This document shows, in pieces, positions 35,356 to 47,800 of a stretch of 64,000 nucleotides of DNA. Origin of the DNA: Telopea speciosissima. Taxonomy: Eukaryota; Streptophyta; Magnoliopsida; Proteales; Proteaceae. The notes below the pieces were generated by a model. That model was not told where the DNA came from. It saw nothing but the letters and a program-made list of their open reading frames with translations, and did not search any database. Positions within the stretch are counted from its first letter, which is position 1. Every line of letters begins with the position of its first letter. The translations under genes and the position numbers were made by a program. The stretch is taken from NCBI RefSeq assembly GCF_018873765.1, contig NC_057919.1:62944484-63008483 (forward strand). The letters are read 5' to 3'.

Positions 35356-37433
35356 TACAACAGGGTTAGTGAATGCTAACCTTCTCTCCTGGTTTAGGAT
35401 TATTAAATACTACAATAAGACAACCATGATTTCTTCATTTATATTTTAAGAGACAATATCTTCAAGGGTTGCACTGAAAAAAGAAACAAAAGATGGATTC
35501 ACACACACATGTGATAGAGGATCAATCTTTGCCTGTGGTCTGCAATGGCAGGCCCTTCATCTGGAACCCTTTCTCTCTTAATAGATTTAGCCTAGGTAGG
35601 TTGATTACCAATTAAGGAAAAACTAGAACCTACATAATCATCTTTAGCTTACAATTTTGAGCATACCCTTTTCATTTGGATGTACAAGATAGAGGTGTCA
35701 ATTCTAGGCTGCACCGGTAGGCCCATTCTGTTCCGACTGGTGGAAGTTCGAATTGGTCCGATACGTTAGCTAAACATGTCGTTCACGGTGTAAGGGAATA
35801 GATCGAGAGGTTTTCGATTTAGTCCAACATGTTTAAACTCGTTTATGAATCGTTTGTTTATCACAATTACCTCATAAATTTTTTATTTTATCTCAAATAT
35901 ATCTTTTCTTAATCTCCTTGATTAATTTATCATCATGCATTTACGTAATTTACATATAAAAGCATTGTGAACCAAGTACAAACATAGAATTGATAATTGA
36001 ATACTATTGCACTATGAAGTTGATGGACAAAAAATAAATTCAGATGTTGGAGGTGGAATTCAAATCATCTTGGATGTTGAGTCGTTAAATACCGAGATGG
36101 CATGTTCTAGAATTGGTTTGCCAATTTGTAAGCCAACTCATAATATTCAGTAATTGAAGGAGAATATCATGGAAGATAACACCTAGCATTTTAAGTTCAA
36201 GTTGGCGCAGGATGTGTCAATTGATAATCCTAATGGGGGCGTGGTGACCACTCCAGCTATAGTGGATGATAGTGTTTTTTATGTTAATAGTGGGGAAGTA
36301 TTTGGATCTAATGGTGCCTTTTTTTTTATTGGGAGAATCTTTCCTTAGCTTCTAAGAATCAAAACTGGAGTTGGGTGATTCCTCCCATTTCTCCCTATAA
36401 TCTTATTGAGAAAAAGGTCAACTTTATCTACAGGTGATTGGTTGTTTGGGTTTGATTTTGTCCTTTGTTCCTCTTTAGATGGTCTCCCTTCAGCTTGATT
36501 AGGCTGTAGGTTAGTCTATTATTTTGTTGTGGAGCTTTCTCCTTGTATTTTTTCATGTTCTTTCCCCTTTTATTTTTTGGGGGAAAAAACACATGATTAA
36601 TCTAATGGGTAAAATAGTAATTTCATGTTAAAAATAAACGCTACCCTTCTTCTCTTGATGGTCTCACCACCACCATCGCCACCACCCCACCACCATTCCA
36701 CCACCAACACCTTCCCGTCCCTGCCTTTGCCACCATCACCCACACCCAAATAATATAAAGAATCTATTGTTGGAAACTGAACTACCAAATAGATTTCTTG
36801 TTCTTGAAATATTTCAGATTGATACAACCAAAACAATTTTAATTTCATGACAAAAAAAATCTAATCTTTGACAATTTCATGAAATCAATCCAAAATTGAA
36901 ATACATCTGGCCTGAATATTGTATCACAGGTTTACCTAAAAAACAGAACTTATATAATTAGTTGGAGGCTCAATATTCTATATTATTTATTAGTGAAATG
37001 TTTTTGTCAGTTATTCATGAATGTGAAAACTGGAAACCTTTATTAGTAGTTATATTCTTAGTATTGTTTATTATTTATTGATGAAATGACTTTGTGGGTG
37101 ATTCATGAATGCTAAAGTAAGACCTAAACCGAATAGAAACCGAAGTTCAATCGAATCAAGTCAGTTCGGTTTATTTTAAAAAGGTATTTTTGTTATTGGT
37201 TCAGTTTGGTTTTGATTTCTTCATTTTACATCTTAAACTGAATCAAAATCAAATCAAAAATTGAATCGATTGACACCCTTAGTTGTTAGTTTCTTCAATG
37301 ATTTTTTTTTAGGGATGAGTTCAAATTAATTATTTGTGTTATCAAGTCCCCATCTATAAACTGTGTGCTTGGAGAAGAGGCAGGGAATGTATGTTAGTCT
37401 TTATCCTTGAACTTAATCCATGCATGATCTATG
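34630..37433. other. Intergenic, repeat-scarred
   Basis: No gene seen. Contains a (GA)n run (35324-35351), a stretch with LINE-like texture but no clear frame (36180-36540), a C/A-rich tract (36660-36740) and a small inverted-end relic near 37110-37285 ending cgattgacaccctta. Confidence 0.4.
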
Positions 37434-37862
37434 TGTTAGAAAAAATTCTTTGGGAAAAAACCTCGATCGTAAACCATATAGTGAAACTTAGATCACGATG
37501 TGATGAAACATAGAGAAGATATTGGGCGTATCTTACACCATTTGTATGTTGCTGACGAACATTCAAGATACCTCAAGATACTCAATGATAATAGCAATTT
37601 TGATCTGAGTCTTCTACAGCCTTCTGTCAGTCCTTGTTTCTCTTCTTTGTGGGAGGAAACAGAGAGGAATATTGAACATAGATTGCAGAGACCCAAGACC
37701 ATAGTATTTATAATATTATCTCAATCCTAGTTCATTTCCACAATGAATATGATTGACTTATCTCTATGAGAGTGACGGATCAAACTGGTTCATATATGTA
37801 AACTCCCATCAAACTACTAACTCTATAATTAATTAAGCCCCACTTAATTGAAAACTCTAACA
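37434..37862. mobile_element. Solo-LTR-like element related to the LTR at 28472
   Basis: Starts TGTTAGAAAA and ends CTCTAACA, with inverted TGTTAGA/TCTAACA tips. It shares the words gaagatattgggc, tctgagtcttctacagcc and taattaattaagcccc in the same order as 28472-28927. No primer-binding site or internal region is adjacent, and no clear target duplication. Confidence 0.55.
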
Positions 37863-38289
37863 TGTCTGACTCTGCGTATGAGGTGCAATTGAAGTTTTAA
37901 GGTGTACAAATTAGATATGAAGCCATCTGTAATAATGGTTTTGGTTTTTCTCCTTTTTCTTTTTTTTTGAACACCTTATAGGATTGCAAAAGTTGGACTA
38001 CTCGGATAATCTAATTTTAGTACACCACCGAATCAGAATTCACAGGAAGCTTGGCTGTAACAGTAACCTCAAAAGGCCCATTATGTGGTGAGTTGTGTGG
38101 TACATTCATCCAAAATTAACATACATTAATAAAAAAACCGGTTCTGGTTCTAATCAATTGGACATGCATTCCGATTTAAATTTTGAGTTTCGGTTCTGAT
38201 TTGATATTGTAATTGGACTCTCTTGTCATCATTAGCTCCCACCCCTTGTTGTAGAAGGTTGAAAACATCTTCTAGTTCAATCACACAAT

Positions 38290-38559
38290 TAGGGATGTAA
38301 ACGGATCGGATTCGATTCGGATAGTGCTATATCCGCATCCACATCTCATTAGCTTTCGAACGGATTCGGATAGCGCTAAACGGATACAGACATGGATACG
38401 GATCGAAAATTTTATCCATTTACATGTAAATATAGCTTTTCGGATAGCTATAGTCTATCTGTATCCGTATCCGTTTAGCTTTTGGACGGATTCGGATATT
38501 GCTAAACGGATACAGACACGGTTATGGAAACGGATTTCGACTGTTCATTTACATCCCTA
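38290..38559. mobile_element. hAT-like MITE, 270 bp, with TAGGGATGTAAA ends
   Basis: Inverted tips TAGGGATGTAAACGG / TTTACATCCCTA enclose repeated cggattcggata and gtatccgt words in both orientations. Flanks cacacaat and cgcacaac agree at 6 of 8 positions, consistent with a decayed 8-bp hAT target duplication. Confidence 0.7.
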
Positions 38560-40196
38560 CGCACAACCAATGATAATGGTGAAGGGATTCCTCCTTCACC
38601 ATGGGTGAAAGAACTGAGTCCCCTTTTTTTTCTTTCTCTCTAATTGTTTCTCCCTCCACCCTTTAGGGTGGTAGAAATGATCTTATGTATGCAATGTTTA
38701 AAAATTACAGAATATTCCGATTATTAAATGGATCATTCAAGTAAAGAGACCCTAGGTTTATAACATTTATTTTGTCATAGAAAATTTAATAACGGCAAGA
38801 GATCGTTGCTTGGTCATGCAGTCCCTGCATTAGTGCGGGGCCAATGAAAGTGCGTGCATGGACATCAACACGAATGTGATTTTTTATTTCAAGAGGGGTT
38901 GATTGGTAAATTTGCGTGCTCCTGTGTCTAGGCGTGGAGCCACGCGGCACACATCAAATTTTACCTAGTCACGTATATTTTAGTCTCTCATTCTTTTCAA
39001 TAAACTAGATTTTTAAAATTTTAGTTTACTACTTGACCAATTTTGTTTGAACTAAAAATTGGCATGTAAACAAGGAACTTTAGAGTCAATAAGAAAATCG
39101 GAGTTCCATCCAACCTGCCATGTGATAGATATTTATGTTGTTCATGAATTCTATCATAGAAGTATTGTCTTAGAAAACCACTCCCAATGTTTGATTGAAA
39201 ATTAATTCAAGACAATTCTATTATTGTGAATAAGAATGTTTTGATATAAGGCTCAAACTAATTAAAAGATAATTCTTTAGTTTAGAGGTTTTCTTTATGC
39301 TGCAAAAATATTTGATATGTGGTTTGGTTGGATGGGTCTGAAATTTACACCCGGTCAATGCCTTTGTTCAATGCTATGTTTCTGTTAAAATGAACCCGAT
39401 CAAGTGGCAAAATAAAACATCGAAAAGATCTAGGACTTTGGAAGGATGGATGCCAACGAATGGATGGTTGAAAAATAGAAGGTACTATGCCGATATTGAT
39501 GAAGGTTTATGATTAATTTTGAATCAAGAAATTAAACCGAGTATTCCTTCACCCACGGTGAAAATAGAATCTCTTAAACCATAGGTTTTGATGGTTGGAT
39601 GAGACTTTAGGAATAATGTCAAGGGCATTTCGTATTTTGTGAAGTAGGGGGCAAAAAGAATAATAACACCCTAATGACTAGATTTTCTTCACCCACGGCA
39701 AAATTTTATTTTTTTCATGGTCAGTAAAAACTATTCTCTAGAAATCTAGTGATTGGATCGCACATGAGGTGTCAATTAAGACAAACCCTCTCCTAAGCAC
39801 AATACAAGAAGGCATAAGCTTAAAGTCTCCTCATTAACAAGGAAGAATTTTTTTCGATGCTACGAATAGATCAAGATTTCGATTTTGTTAGTTTTTAGTT
39901 GGATTTAAAAAGAGTTTGCTGATGACATTACCGAAGGTGGACTCTTCTTAATCTTTTGTTTTTGTATTTAAGCAGGGTATGGTGGTATACCCTTCTTTCC
40001 TCCTTGTAATTATTTTTCTTTTTAATACAAATTGACTTTTAGTGAAAAGATTAAAAAAAAAAAAAAACAAGATTTGAACGTCATTTGCTCTAATATTGAT
40101 ACAGACCAATTATATAAATCCATATTTGGCCGATGTTAATATAAAATTATTTTCTGACAAAAAAGCCACGTTTTAATTGTAGCAATCAATGCATAT
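38560..40196. other. Intergenic, no gene seen
   Basis: AT-rich. The word cttcacccacgg(t)gaa appears at about 39545 and 39690 and is shared with the MITE at 44442, so fragments of that family are scattered here. Confidence 0.4.
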
Positions 40197-40652
40197 ACGA
40201 TAGTCAATTTGGAATCGAAACCAATCGTGTTTAAAACCATACCAAATCGAACTAAATAAGAATCAGTAAGATTTTGGTATCAAGAAAATGAATCTTATTC
40301 GGTATTGTACGGTGTCGATATCTAAGGAAAAATCGTTCAGTACAAATCGTACCATACCAAATTACCTATTTTCGAACCGAACCGAATATACACATGTATA
40401 ATAATTATAGTTTATGTATCTCAGATATCGTGATAATGAGATATGGTTTATGAAACCTATAAACATCGTATTGAAATTGAACCAAACCGAATAAAAACTG
40501 TATCCACACGATATAGTTTTGGTATTAAAAGTATATTCGAGTTCATAGTACGGTACGATTTTGGTTTCTCTGTTTTTTTATTTATTTTAAATGTCTCCTC
40601 CATCGAACTGAAATCGTACCAAATTATCGAAATCATATCAATTGACACCCTT
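40197..40652. repeat. Degraded inverted-repeat element (accgaac/ggttcgg type)
   Basis: Left part tagtcaatttggaatcgaaacc and right part atcatatcaattgacaccctta are loosely inverted. In between, aaccgaa- and ggttt-type words occur in both orientations. Many plant genomes carry such elements. Boundaries approximate. Confidence 0.4.
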
Positions 40653-40657
40653 AATCC

Positions 40658-41425
40658 TAAGAGTGTCAAATGGGACGGTTCCCGGTATTCGAGACGGGTC
40701 TGTACCAGTACTGGTACCAAAGGTGTCAGCCCTAGTACCATCCCATTTAGTTAACGGGATCAAATTTAGGTCTCGGTCCTGATTATCAACGGGACAGGAT
40801 GGTACTGATTCTTAAACGGTTCTTAGCTTGGTAGGAAAAGGGCAAAAGAACTTTAATGGTTTCTCATGAGATGGTTTAATTAATAGTGTTGTGGATCTTT
40901 TCACTATTATGAGATCTAAGGCATTCATTACTTTTGAAAGTAATTTAGATACGAAACCATGATGAATTGAATTTCATGGTTTTACTTCTTCAGATCACAT
41001 ATGACCTTCTCAAAATGACAACTAAGAATTAACAAGGATGAAATAAACAAGTCCATATGCAGTTAAAATGCTATCATAAAACAAATTTATAGAAATAGAA
41101 TTGGAGGTCTATCAAGTAACATCTCCATAAGAGAAAATGTCACCCAAATACATCAAACTCCAGCCATAAAGCTTGAATGCAAGAATATGAAATATACCAT
41201 TTGAAAGGGTATTGATAGTTCTGGTCCCATCTGGTACCTAATCGGTATCCGATACTTATTCCATTAGAAATCTCGTCCTAGAACCGTCTCGTCTCATTTA
41301 TTATTCGGTACTAAAATCAGATCTCAGTACCATCCCAGTTATTAATGGGACGATCCAATACCGGCTTTTAGCGAGACGATTCTGAGATAGTTCCCAATTC
41401 TGATCCCAAATTGACATCCCTACTT
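40658..41425. mobile_element. Non-autonomous hAT-like element ending TAGGGATGTCAA, about 770 bp
   Basis: Left end agagtgtcaaatgggacggttccc mirrors the right end ggg-ca-ttctgatcccaaattgacatccctac. Sub-terminal gggac and ggtacc words are repeated inside both arms, and a roughly 400-bp unrelated centre lies between. No ORF. Confidence 0.5.
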
Positions 41426-41429
41426 AATC

Positions 41430-42459
41430 CTCAATGTGTTTTTTCACTTATCAATGCCTATTTTTTATTTTTATTTTTTGGGGTGAAAGATTAAGTGATT
41501 AACCAATGCCTCATTAAAGCTTTAATTTCTCTTTATTTTCAGTTATAAATGTGGGGAGAGAGAAGGGGGAGGAGAAGAAATAAATTCCGGAAAAAGATCT
41601 TCCGTAGATATTGTCTGGATCAGAAAAGTGGGCTGTGACTAATCTGGCCAATCAAAGATGGACACCTGACTAAGAATGAAAAGAGACGATGTTACCACCT
41701 AATAACACTATTTGCGTGTACTATGATCGATCATGCTGACAATGATGATCATCATATCATGATACACGATCCACTAAACACGTGGATACTGTTGACGGGT
41801 CATCAAACTCAGACCATGTGGGACCCACATATGCAGACGTGTCGATTCTACAAAATCGTGTCAACCGATCAACGGTGATGATGGCAAGATTGACAGGTGA
41901 TTGAAGGAGGAGGTGATGGTGGAGTAGGAAACAATTTCTACTCTAAAAGATCTTCCGGTCAACATTGGCTACATGCCACTCTATTGACAGTCATTGTGTG
42001 TGGTCTACGTGTCAAATAGCGAGACGTGCACTCGTGGAACACGAGATACAGTTACGAGGTTGAGTGCACGAGGCGGAGGTGGGCCCCATTGGCTGGGGGG
42101 GTGTGGGGAATAGAACTATAGATGATAGCGTAGGGTGTGGTGTACGGATGACAAGTGTGGGAAGCCTCGTTCGAAACAGTGAAACCGAATCTAAATAGGA
42201 CTGACTGGTCAAAGATACTGACAGTCTGATTCTGGATTGGACGGCTGAGGGAGAACCTCCTCCCCTGAACTTCGTCCTTGTTAATGAGGCACAGTTGTCG
42301 AGGAAGTCTGTCCTTGTCTCTCTCTCACACTGTCACACCAAAGCGACACTCCCCAAAACAGTTTGGACCTTTTCATCTCCGGCCCACCCGGGGTTTTGTC
42401 GATCCCACTACTTTCTATTTCTCTTCTTTATCATTTTTTGAAGAAGAGAAAAAAACCAA
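41430..42459. other. Low-repeat, GC-richer intergenic segment
   Basis: 41540-42420 differs from its surroundings. It has few simple repeats, moderate GC, a G-box aacacgtgga (about 41777), tgtgggacccaca and several acgtgtc words. It looks like regulatory or formerly genic DNA. No reading frame with known motif is present on either strand. Confidence 0.35.
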
Positions 42460-42468
42460 AAAAAGTTT

Positions 42469-42736
42469 GGGTTTTTTATAATTATCATCCAAATTTTTTT
42501 CATATTTATTATTAACCCCTAAAAACTTTGAAACAACTGGTACCCTCCCCTGTTATATACTTAATAATTAATTGACTTCTACCATTACAGACCCGTAACG
42601 GAGGGGTTAATCGTGAAAGTGTGCCGTTGTCATGAATTTTTTAGAACCAAAATGCCCTTTTTAGGGTGGTAATTGTGAAAAACTCCCACCCCATTACCAT
42701 CCCTTCTCCTTCTCCTTCTTCTTCTTCCTCCTCTGC
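42469..42736 (+). repeat. Left terminal inverted repeat of the Pack-MULE
   Basis: Mirrors 43779-44057 with an estimated 80% or better match by eye. It includes the conserved words cattacagacccgtaac, ttttttagaaccaaaatgcc and aaaactcccaccccat. Confidence 0.85.
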
Positions 42737-42740
42737 AACC

Positions 42741-43446
42741 CCAACCGTAGAAGGAATCTTTACACAGGTCCAAAGGGATTCCATGCTCTTCAATTACATC
42801 CTTCACAAAGAATTAGCTGTAACTCACTCAGATATCATCTCTCCCTTTTTTTTTCTTCCTAATTTTCTCTTATCGTCTTCTTCTCTTCCTCTGTATCCTA
42901 CCTTCCTTCAATTCTCTTCCCTTTCTTTTGTAGCTCTGACCTCTGTTATTTACTTATATGAGTAGCCTTATTTATTTATTTTTTGTTAGACCCAGATGGG
43001 TAGATACAAATTCATTGTAATTTGATTGATTTGCAGGATAGAATAGGGAATTGTCATGTGGGAGCATTAGCTTCTCTAATCGATGGAGTTGGGGCGATAG
43101 CTATATCGATTTACACAGGTGACTTCAAAGTATCTAATAATCTCAACATTTCTTACTTCACAACGGTTAAGATCGAGGTTTCGTCTTCCGAATTCCCAAA
43201 TGCTCTTGTTTTTTTTTTTTTTTTTTTTTTTTCTCCTTTTCCCACCTGGATTGTTTAAAAACTTGAATAAATCATTTATAACTTCAGGAAGAAGTGGAGA
43301 TTGAAGCTAAGTTGGTAGCACGTAGAGGAAAGCTCTCTTTGACGACAGTAGAGTTTAGGAGGAAGAACGATAGAGTGGTGGTTGCTTTGGGTAAACTATG
43401 GATGTCTCAAGTCAACGCCATTTCAGGTTTCCGAACTAGGCTTTGA
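42741..43446 (+). pseudogene. Captured fragment of an acyl-CoA thioesterase 13-like (hotdog) gene
   Basis: Three exons keep correct splice signals and phase: about 42741-42818 (EGIFTQVQRDS...HKELA, donor GTAACT), 43037-43177 (47 codons, acceptor tttgcag) and 43288-43446 (53 codons, acceptor acttcag, stop TGA). Exon 2 has the hotdog/PaaI-type core GNCHVGALASLIDGVGAIA; family members usually read GN/GH-H-G-G/A with a catalytic Asp, and DGVG fits. Exon 3 has EEVEIEAKLVARRGKLSL and VALGKLWM. There is no ATG in frame before exon 1 and the usual N-terminal third is missing, so it is a 5'-truncated capture. Family enzymes hydrolyse medium- to long-chain acyl-CoA. Retained introns mean it was copied as DNA, not RNA. 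Confidence 0.82.
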
Positions 43447-43778
43447 TTTCGACCTAAATTAACTTCAAAAGATCAGAGACAATTTGGACCTTCATTTTCT
43501 TCTTTCCGAGATATTTTTGTTAGATTTTTCTCCCAACCCAAACAATTTAAAATGAAAATTAGAGTGAATTTTCTTTTAATTTGTTGGTTTTTTCGATTAC
43601 TAAAACTCAGAGCCAATCGATAAGGTCTCTCTATCAGCAATTGAGCATCAGTGATTGATAGCTTTAATCTCTTCAAATCAATTTCCAATATGCATTTCAT
43701 GCACCTAGCTCGCAACAGATAATAAGAACTTTTAAGATTTGATAAGAAAATGCTTCAAGATCCATCTTGGGGGGGTTG

Positions 43779-44057
43779 GAGAGGAGGAAGAAGAAGAAGG
43801 AGAAGAAGGAGGAGGAGAAGGGACGGTGATGGGGTGGGAGTTTTTTACAATTACCACCTCCAAAAGGGTATTTTGGTCCTAAAAAATCTGTGACCACCGT
43901 ACACTCTCACGACTCACCCCCTCTGTTACAGGTCTGTAACGTTGGGGACCGATTATTTATTAATATGCAACAGTGGATGGTAACAGTTGTTTCAAAGTTT
44001 TGGGAGAGGGTAATAGTAAATATGAAAGATTTTGGGGTGATAATTATAAAAAAACCC
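43779..44057 (-). repeat. Right terminal inverted repeat of the Pack-MULE
   Basis: Inverted partner of 42469-42736, with ttacaggtctgtaac, ccaaaagggtattttggtcc and gataattataaaaaaaccc at its end. Confidence 0.85.
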
Positions 44058-44441
44058 AAAAAATTTAGGTGGTGGGGAAGATGAGGGAAAAAGTAAGGTT
44101 GTAACAAGGTTGGGTTTGGACAAGCTTTTTAAAATTTTAGTCCAACCCTAAGTCCCTTTAGTTGGGCCCAAGTCTGGCTTGACCTTGACTTGGGGCTTGA
44201 AAAATTCAATCCTGGTTTGCCTCCAGGGTCGATGGATCAGGCTGACCCTGATTGGCCCTAATAATGGGGTGGGGGAAAGAGTGAGATGCATGGGTTGGGC
44301 TGGACTGGGTCGGGGAGAAAATTATCAATTTTACATAATAACACTATATTAAAATATATTATATCACTTATGATCTTAGTTTATAATATATTATATAACA
44401 AAATGTGTGTAACGTTTAAGGTTTATAATATATTATATCAA

Positions 44442-44834
44442 AGACTGAGTTTCCCTCCACCCACGGTGAATGGGACCAGGATCCTCTATAGTACCAGTGG
44501 GGCTGCAGTGTGCATCCGATGGCACAGTAGAGGCCATGTGGCACACATGGCACACATGGCTTCTGCTGTACCGTCGAATGTGCACTGCCGCCCTGCCGGT
44601 ATTGTAGAGGATTTTTATTGTGGTGAATGGGCTTTGCAATGCAAACGCATAGGGTGTAACATTGAGCAGTGCTTTCAACGCCAACAAGCGACTGCAACCA
44701 TTCATCGCAGGGCGAGAGAGGGTGGGAAAGGGTATCGGGAGGGTATTTTGGAACATACTAAAATCCTAGGAGGGGTTTGTGAACCCTAGGATGGTGGGTG
44801 AACCGTCCTCTATGGATGTAGGGAAACTTAGTCC
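44442..44834. mobile_element. Mutator-like MITE, 393 bp, with a 9-bp target duplication
   Basis: Tips AGACTGAGTTTCCCT and (other strand) GGACTAAGTTTCCCT match at 13 of 15. Perfect 9-bp duplication ttatatcaa at 44433-44441 and 44835-44843. Relatively GC-rich interior with no convincing gene. Fragments of the same family (accatgggtgaa...actgagtcccc, cacccacggtgaa) are near 29590, 38600, 39545 and 39690. Confidence 0.82.
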
Positions 44835-44843
44835 TTATATCAA

Positions 44844-47800
44844 TATATATTTTATAGTATAATTTAAAACAGGGTCATTCAACCAAAAAAAAAAGTTTTA
44901 GCTGAAAATCCGGATTTCAAAATCTAGAAATCCTCTTGTACATTGCATGTGCACCACGCTCAGTTTTCTCAGCTCGATCCAGACCGTCTAAAGGGGAGCT
45001 CGTCCATGTGGCAAGCTGTGGTGCCACGCCACAAGATGTGCGATGCACCGTTAACTGTAGAGGAGCCCAATCCGGGTTCCCTTATTCGCTCAAAACTGCA
45101 CCAACCCTCTCCCCGAAAGATGATTAACAATCGGAGGTTTGAAACTTTGAATGGGAAAAATTGGAAACCTCAATTTTGACATGTAGTATATTCAAAAGGA
45201 AGTTAGTGTCACTATTGTTTGTGATGTTTCTAAATATCACAAGAAGATCTGAACCATTCATCTTTATGGTTTTTTTTTTCTTTCAATATTGTTTCTCTCC
45301 ACTCAAAATTGGGAGAGTACATAGTAATGGCTACTGGCTAGAGTAATTCTTCTTCTTTTTTTTATTTTTTGAGTAAGATGGCTAGAGAATTCTTACACAT
45401 GCTTGGATAGACACGTGATGTTGATTGACTTTGACTTTAAAATTTGACATATGACTAACCAAGGGAGAGGTCGCTAGTTCGACTTCCCCTCCCCCCATCC
45501 CCATCCTCCCTCTGGCATGCCCTCTCCTCTTAGAGCTAGGATGCCACCCTGGCCATCCTCTTGGGCTGTCACCCCTAGTGGCCTACGGGCCCTTGGTAAG
45601 ATCTGATAAAAGAATAAAAACTAAACCAAACAAATGATATGTCAATGTGACAGAATAGGTGTCTTGTGATGTTTGAGAAAATACCAGACCCTTGTGACAA
45701 TAATGTTCCAAAAATCTATTGGCATATCACAAAAAAATGTTTGGACAAAAATATCGCACCTATAGCTAAGTTGATTCTATTTTTCCCAAAAATTTAGTCC
45801 AAATTTTTAAGAAAATTGACAAATCAAAAAAGATTTAAAAATATATAAAATCACCCAAAAAAATATGTTATTTACAATTTTAAAGCTACTTCTACTTATT
45901 TCTTCGGCTTAAATTTCATCAATGGTAGTAGGGTTTATCAATTTGCTAGGGTCTATATTGTGAGAATACTCAAAAATCTCATTTCCAATATTCAAATAGG
46001 TAAAATAAGGCAAAATATTATGGTCACCGGGGTCTACAACTTTTTCAAATATCATGAGACAAATATTTTGTCACATGAACAGATGTTATATCCATTCCAA
46101 CCATTGGATAGAGAGGTTATGGTCTAGATTAGCCATGGGATATCTTTATCTCCTCCGGTTCCCTGCCCGACCCAGTTCCTCAGTTCCTCTAATAAGGGTG
46201 GCTGAAATGACCACCCTACTCCTGTCCAAACACTTTGCCCGGATGGGTCCACCAGCCCCAATTAGAGCATGTAAATCGATAAATGGAATAAAACTCATTC
46301 CCATGTATAAAAACAGACCAAAATGCCCCTCAAACTCATGATTTTGTATCCAAAATGGCCTCCTCATCATCGTCGTGCCGACCAATGATCCCTCGCCATA
46401 AGAATATTCTCTTCTTCTTCTTTTTTTTGGGGGGGGGGGGGGTGTGAACATTAAAAAGATGCTTCTTATTTGGAACTCCAAAAAATAATCCTCTTCTCCA
46501 TGAGTTAATATTCAAATAAAAGCACATCAAGTCTCTGTAACAGAGTCAAACAGGCCCATCCATAAATTGATCTGGCCCATATACTAATGTTTTAGATGGG
46601 CTTGGATCTAAACTAGGTTTGTATTGAAAATAGGTTAAAAGTCCAACATGGTTGGGCTTGGGCCTGCCCCCTTCCATCCTCAAGCTAGACCTTTGGTTGC
46701 TCCCTTATCACTTCCATGTATGCCAGTCACTATGCGTTGGTACCATGGATTTTGATTACTCATTAGGTTGCCCATTGCCACAAAATCACTGTGCAGTGAA
46801 GTATCCTTGCTGCTGCTGATGGGTCATGGCTAGAGACTTCCCTGCATCTATTCGACCGGGGATCTTCATTCCGGTCGCACAACCATACTGGGCTTTTTCG
46901 TCGCACCACACATGGTTCGATCCAAGTAGGCAAAAGCATCCCCTTCTCGATGCCAACATGTTCCAGTTGGCGTTTGCCACTTGTCACATTGTTCTTCCAA
47001 CACTAAAAGGAAAATTATTGGTTCCAAAGTGCTTACAAAGATTAAGGGTGTCAAAGTTCAACACGGACTGGTCAGACCAAAACTGGCTGGTTCAGCCCGA
47101 ATCAAACCAATCCAAAATCCTATCGATTTGATTTCGGGTTGGGCTTTATGGAACCAGTACAACTCGAAGCCAAACCGGACCGACTGAATCCACCGAGTGA
47201 AACCGAACATTAAACTGAATCCAATAAAAACCAAGACCCGGCCATTGGTAACCCAATAAGAAACCCAAAAACTAAGAAAAACAGAATTTTCTCTTTAGAT
47301 TCCTTATGTATACATGTAACCCAGAAACTGGACCAGAGCTAACTCCATAGTAGCCCGATTACAAGCTGATAACAAAACAATAAAAACCGGACCAAGACCG
47401 AAACCAAAAATTACTTAATGGTTTGGCTCTGGGTTGGCCTAGTAACAGATTGTAAGCAATGATTAAACCCGATCAAAACCGGACCGAACCAACTGATACA
47501 TATGGAATATGTTCACCAATGCCACGAGAACACGTGTAGGAAGGTTGAACCAGGAAACGGTCCAAGGAATAAAGACCCATAACCCGGTTGAACCTTTACT
47601 ACAACCTAATGCTTGAAGAGTGCACAACGAACTTTACATGTGGCCTCGGTAACGGTTGCCGCTGGGATCTCCTGCCAAACTTGAAGAATACGCAACCCTA
47701 AGGAGGCGAGGACAACGTCATACATAAGAAGGCAGAGGAAAAGAAGAGGGTAAGCATCTACAATATGTTCAGAATGGTTGAGGTCTGAAAGCTCCGGAAT

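Larger units (their letters stand above)
42469..44057. mobile_element. Pack-MULE: Mutator-like element carrying a captured thioesterase gene fragment
   Basis: A 1589-bp element. The arms 42469-42736 and 43779-44057 are inverted copies of each other over about 270 bases, starting GGGTTTTTTATAATTATC and ending in a polypurine/polypyrimidine block (ccttctccttctccttcttc / gaagaagaaggagaagaagg). Flanks aaaaagttt (42460-42468) and aaaaaattt (44058-44066) are a 9-bp target duplication with one mismatch, the length made by Mutator-like elements. Between the arms lies a foreign gene piece with exon-intron structure. No transposase, so it is non-autonomous. Confidence 0.88.

Noticed and set aside
46763..46987. 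Minus-strand ORFs with cysteine-containing peptides (GCATGMKIPGR)
   Set aside because: The region looked gene-like at first, but no family was recognised and no splice sites frame it.
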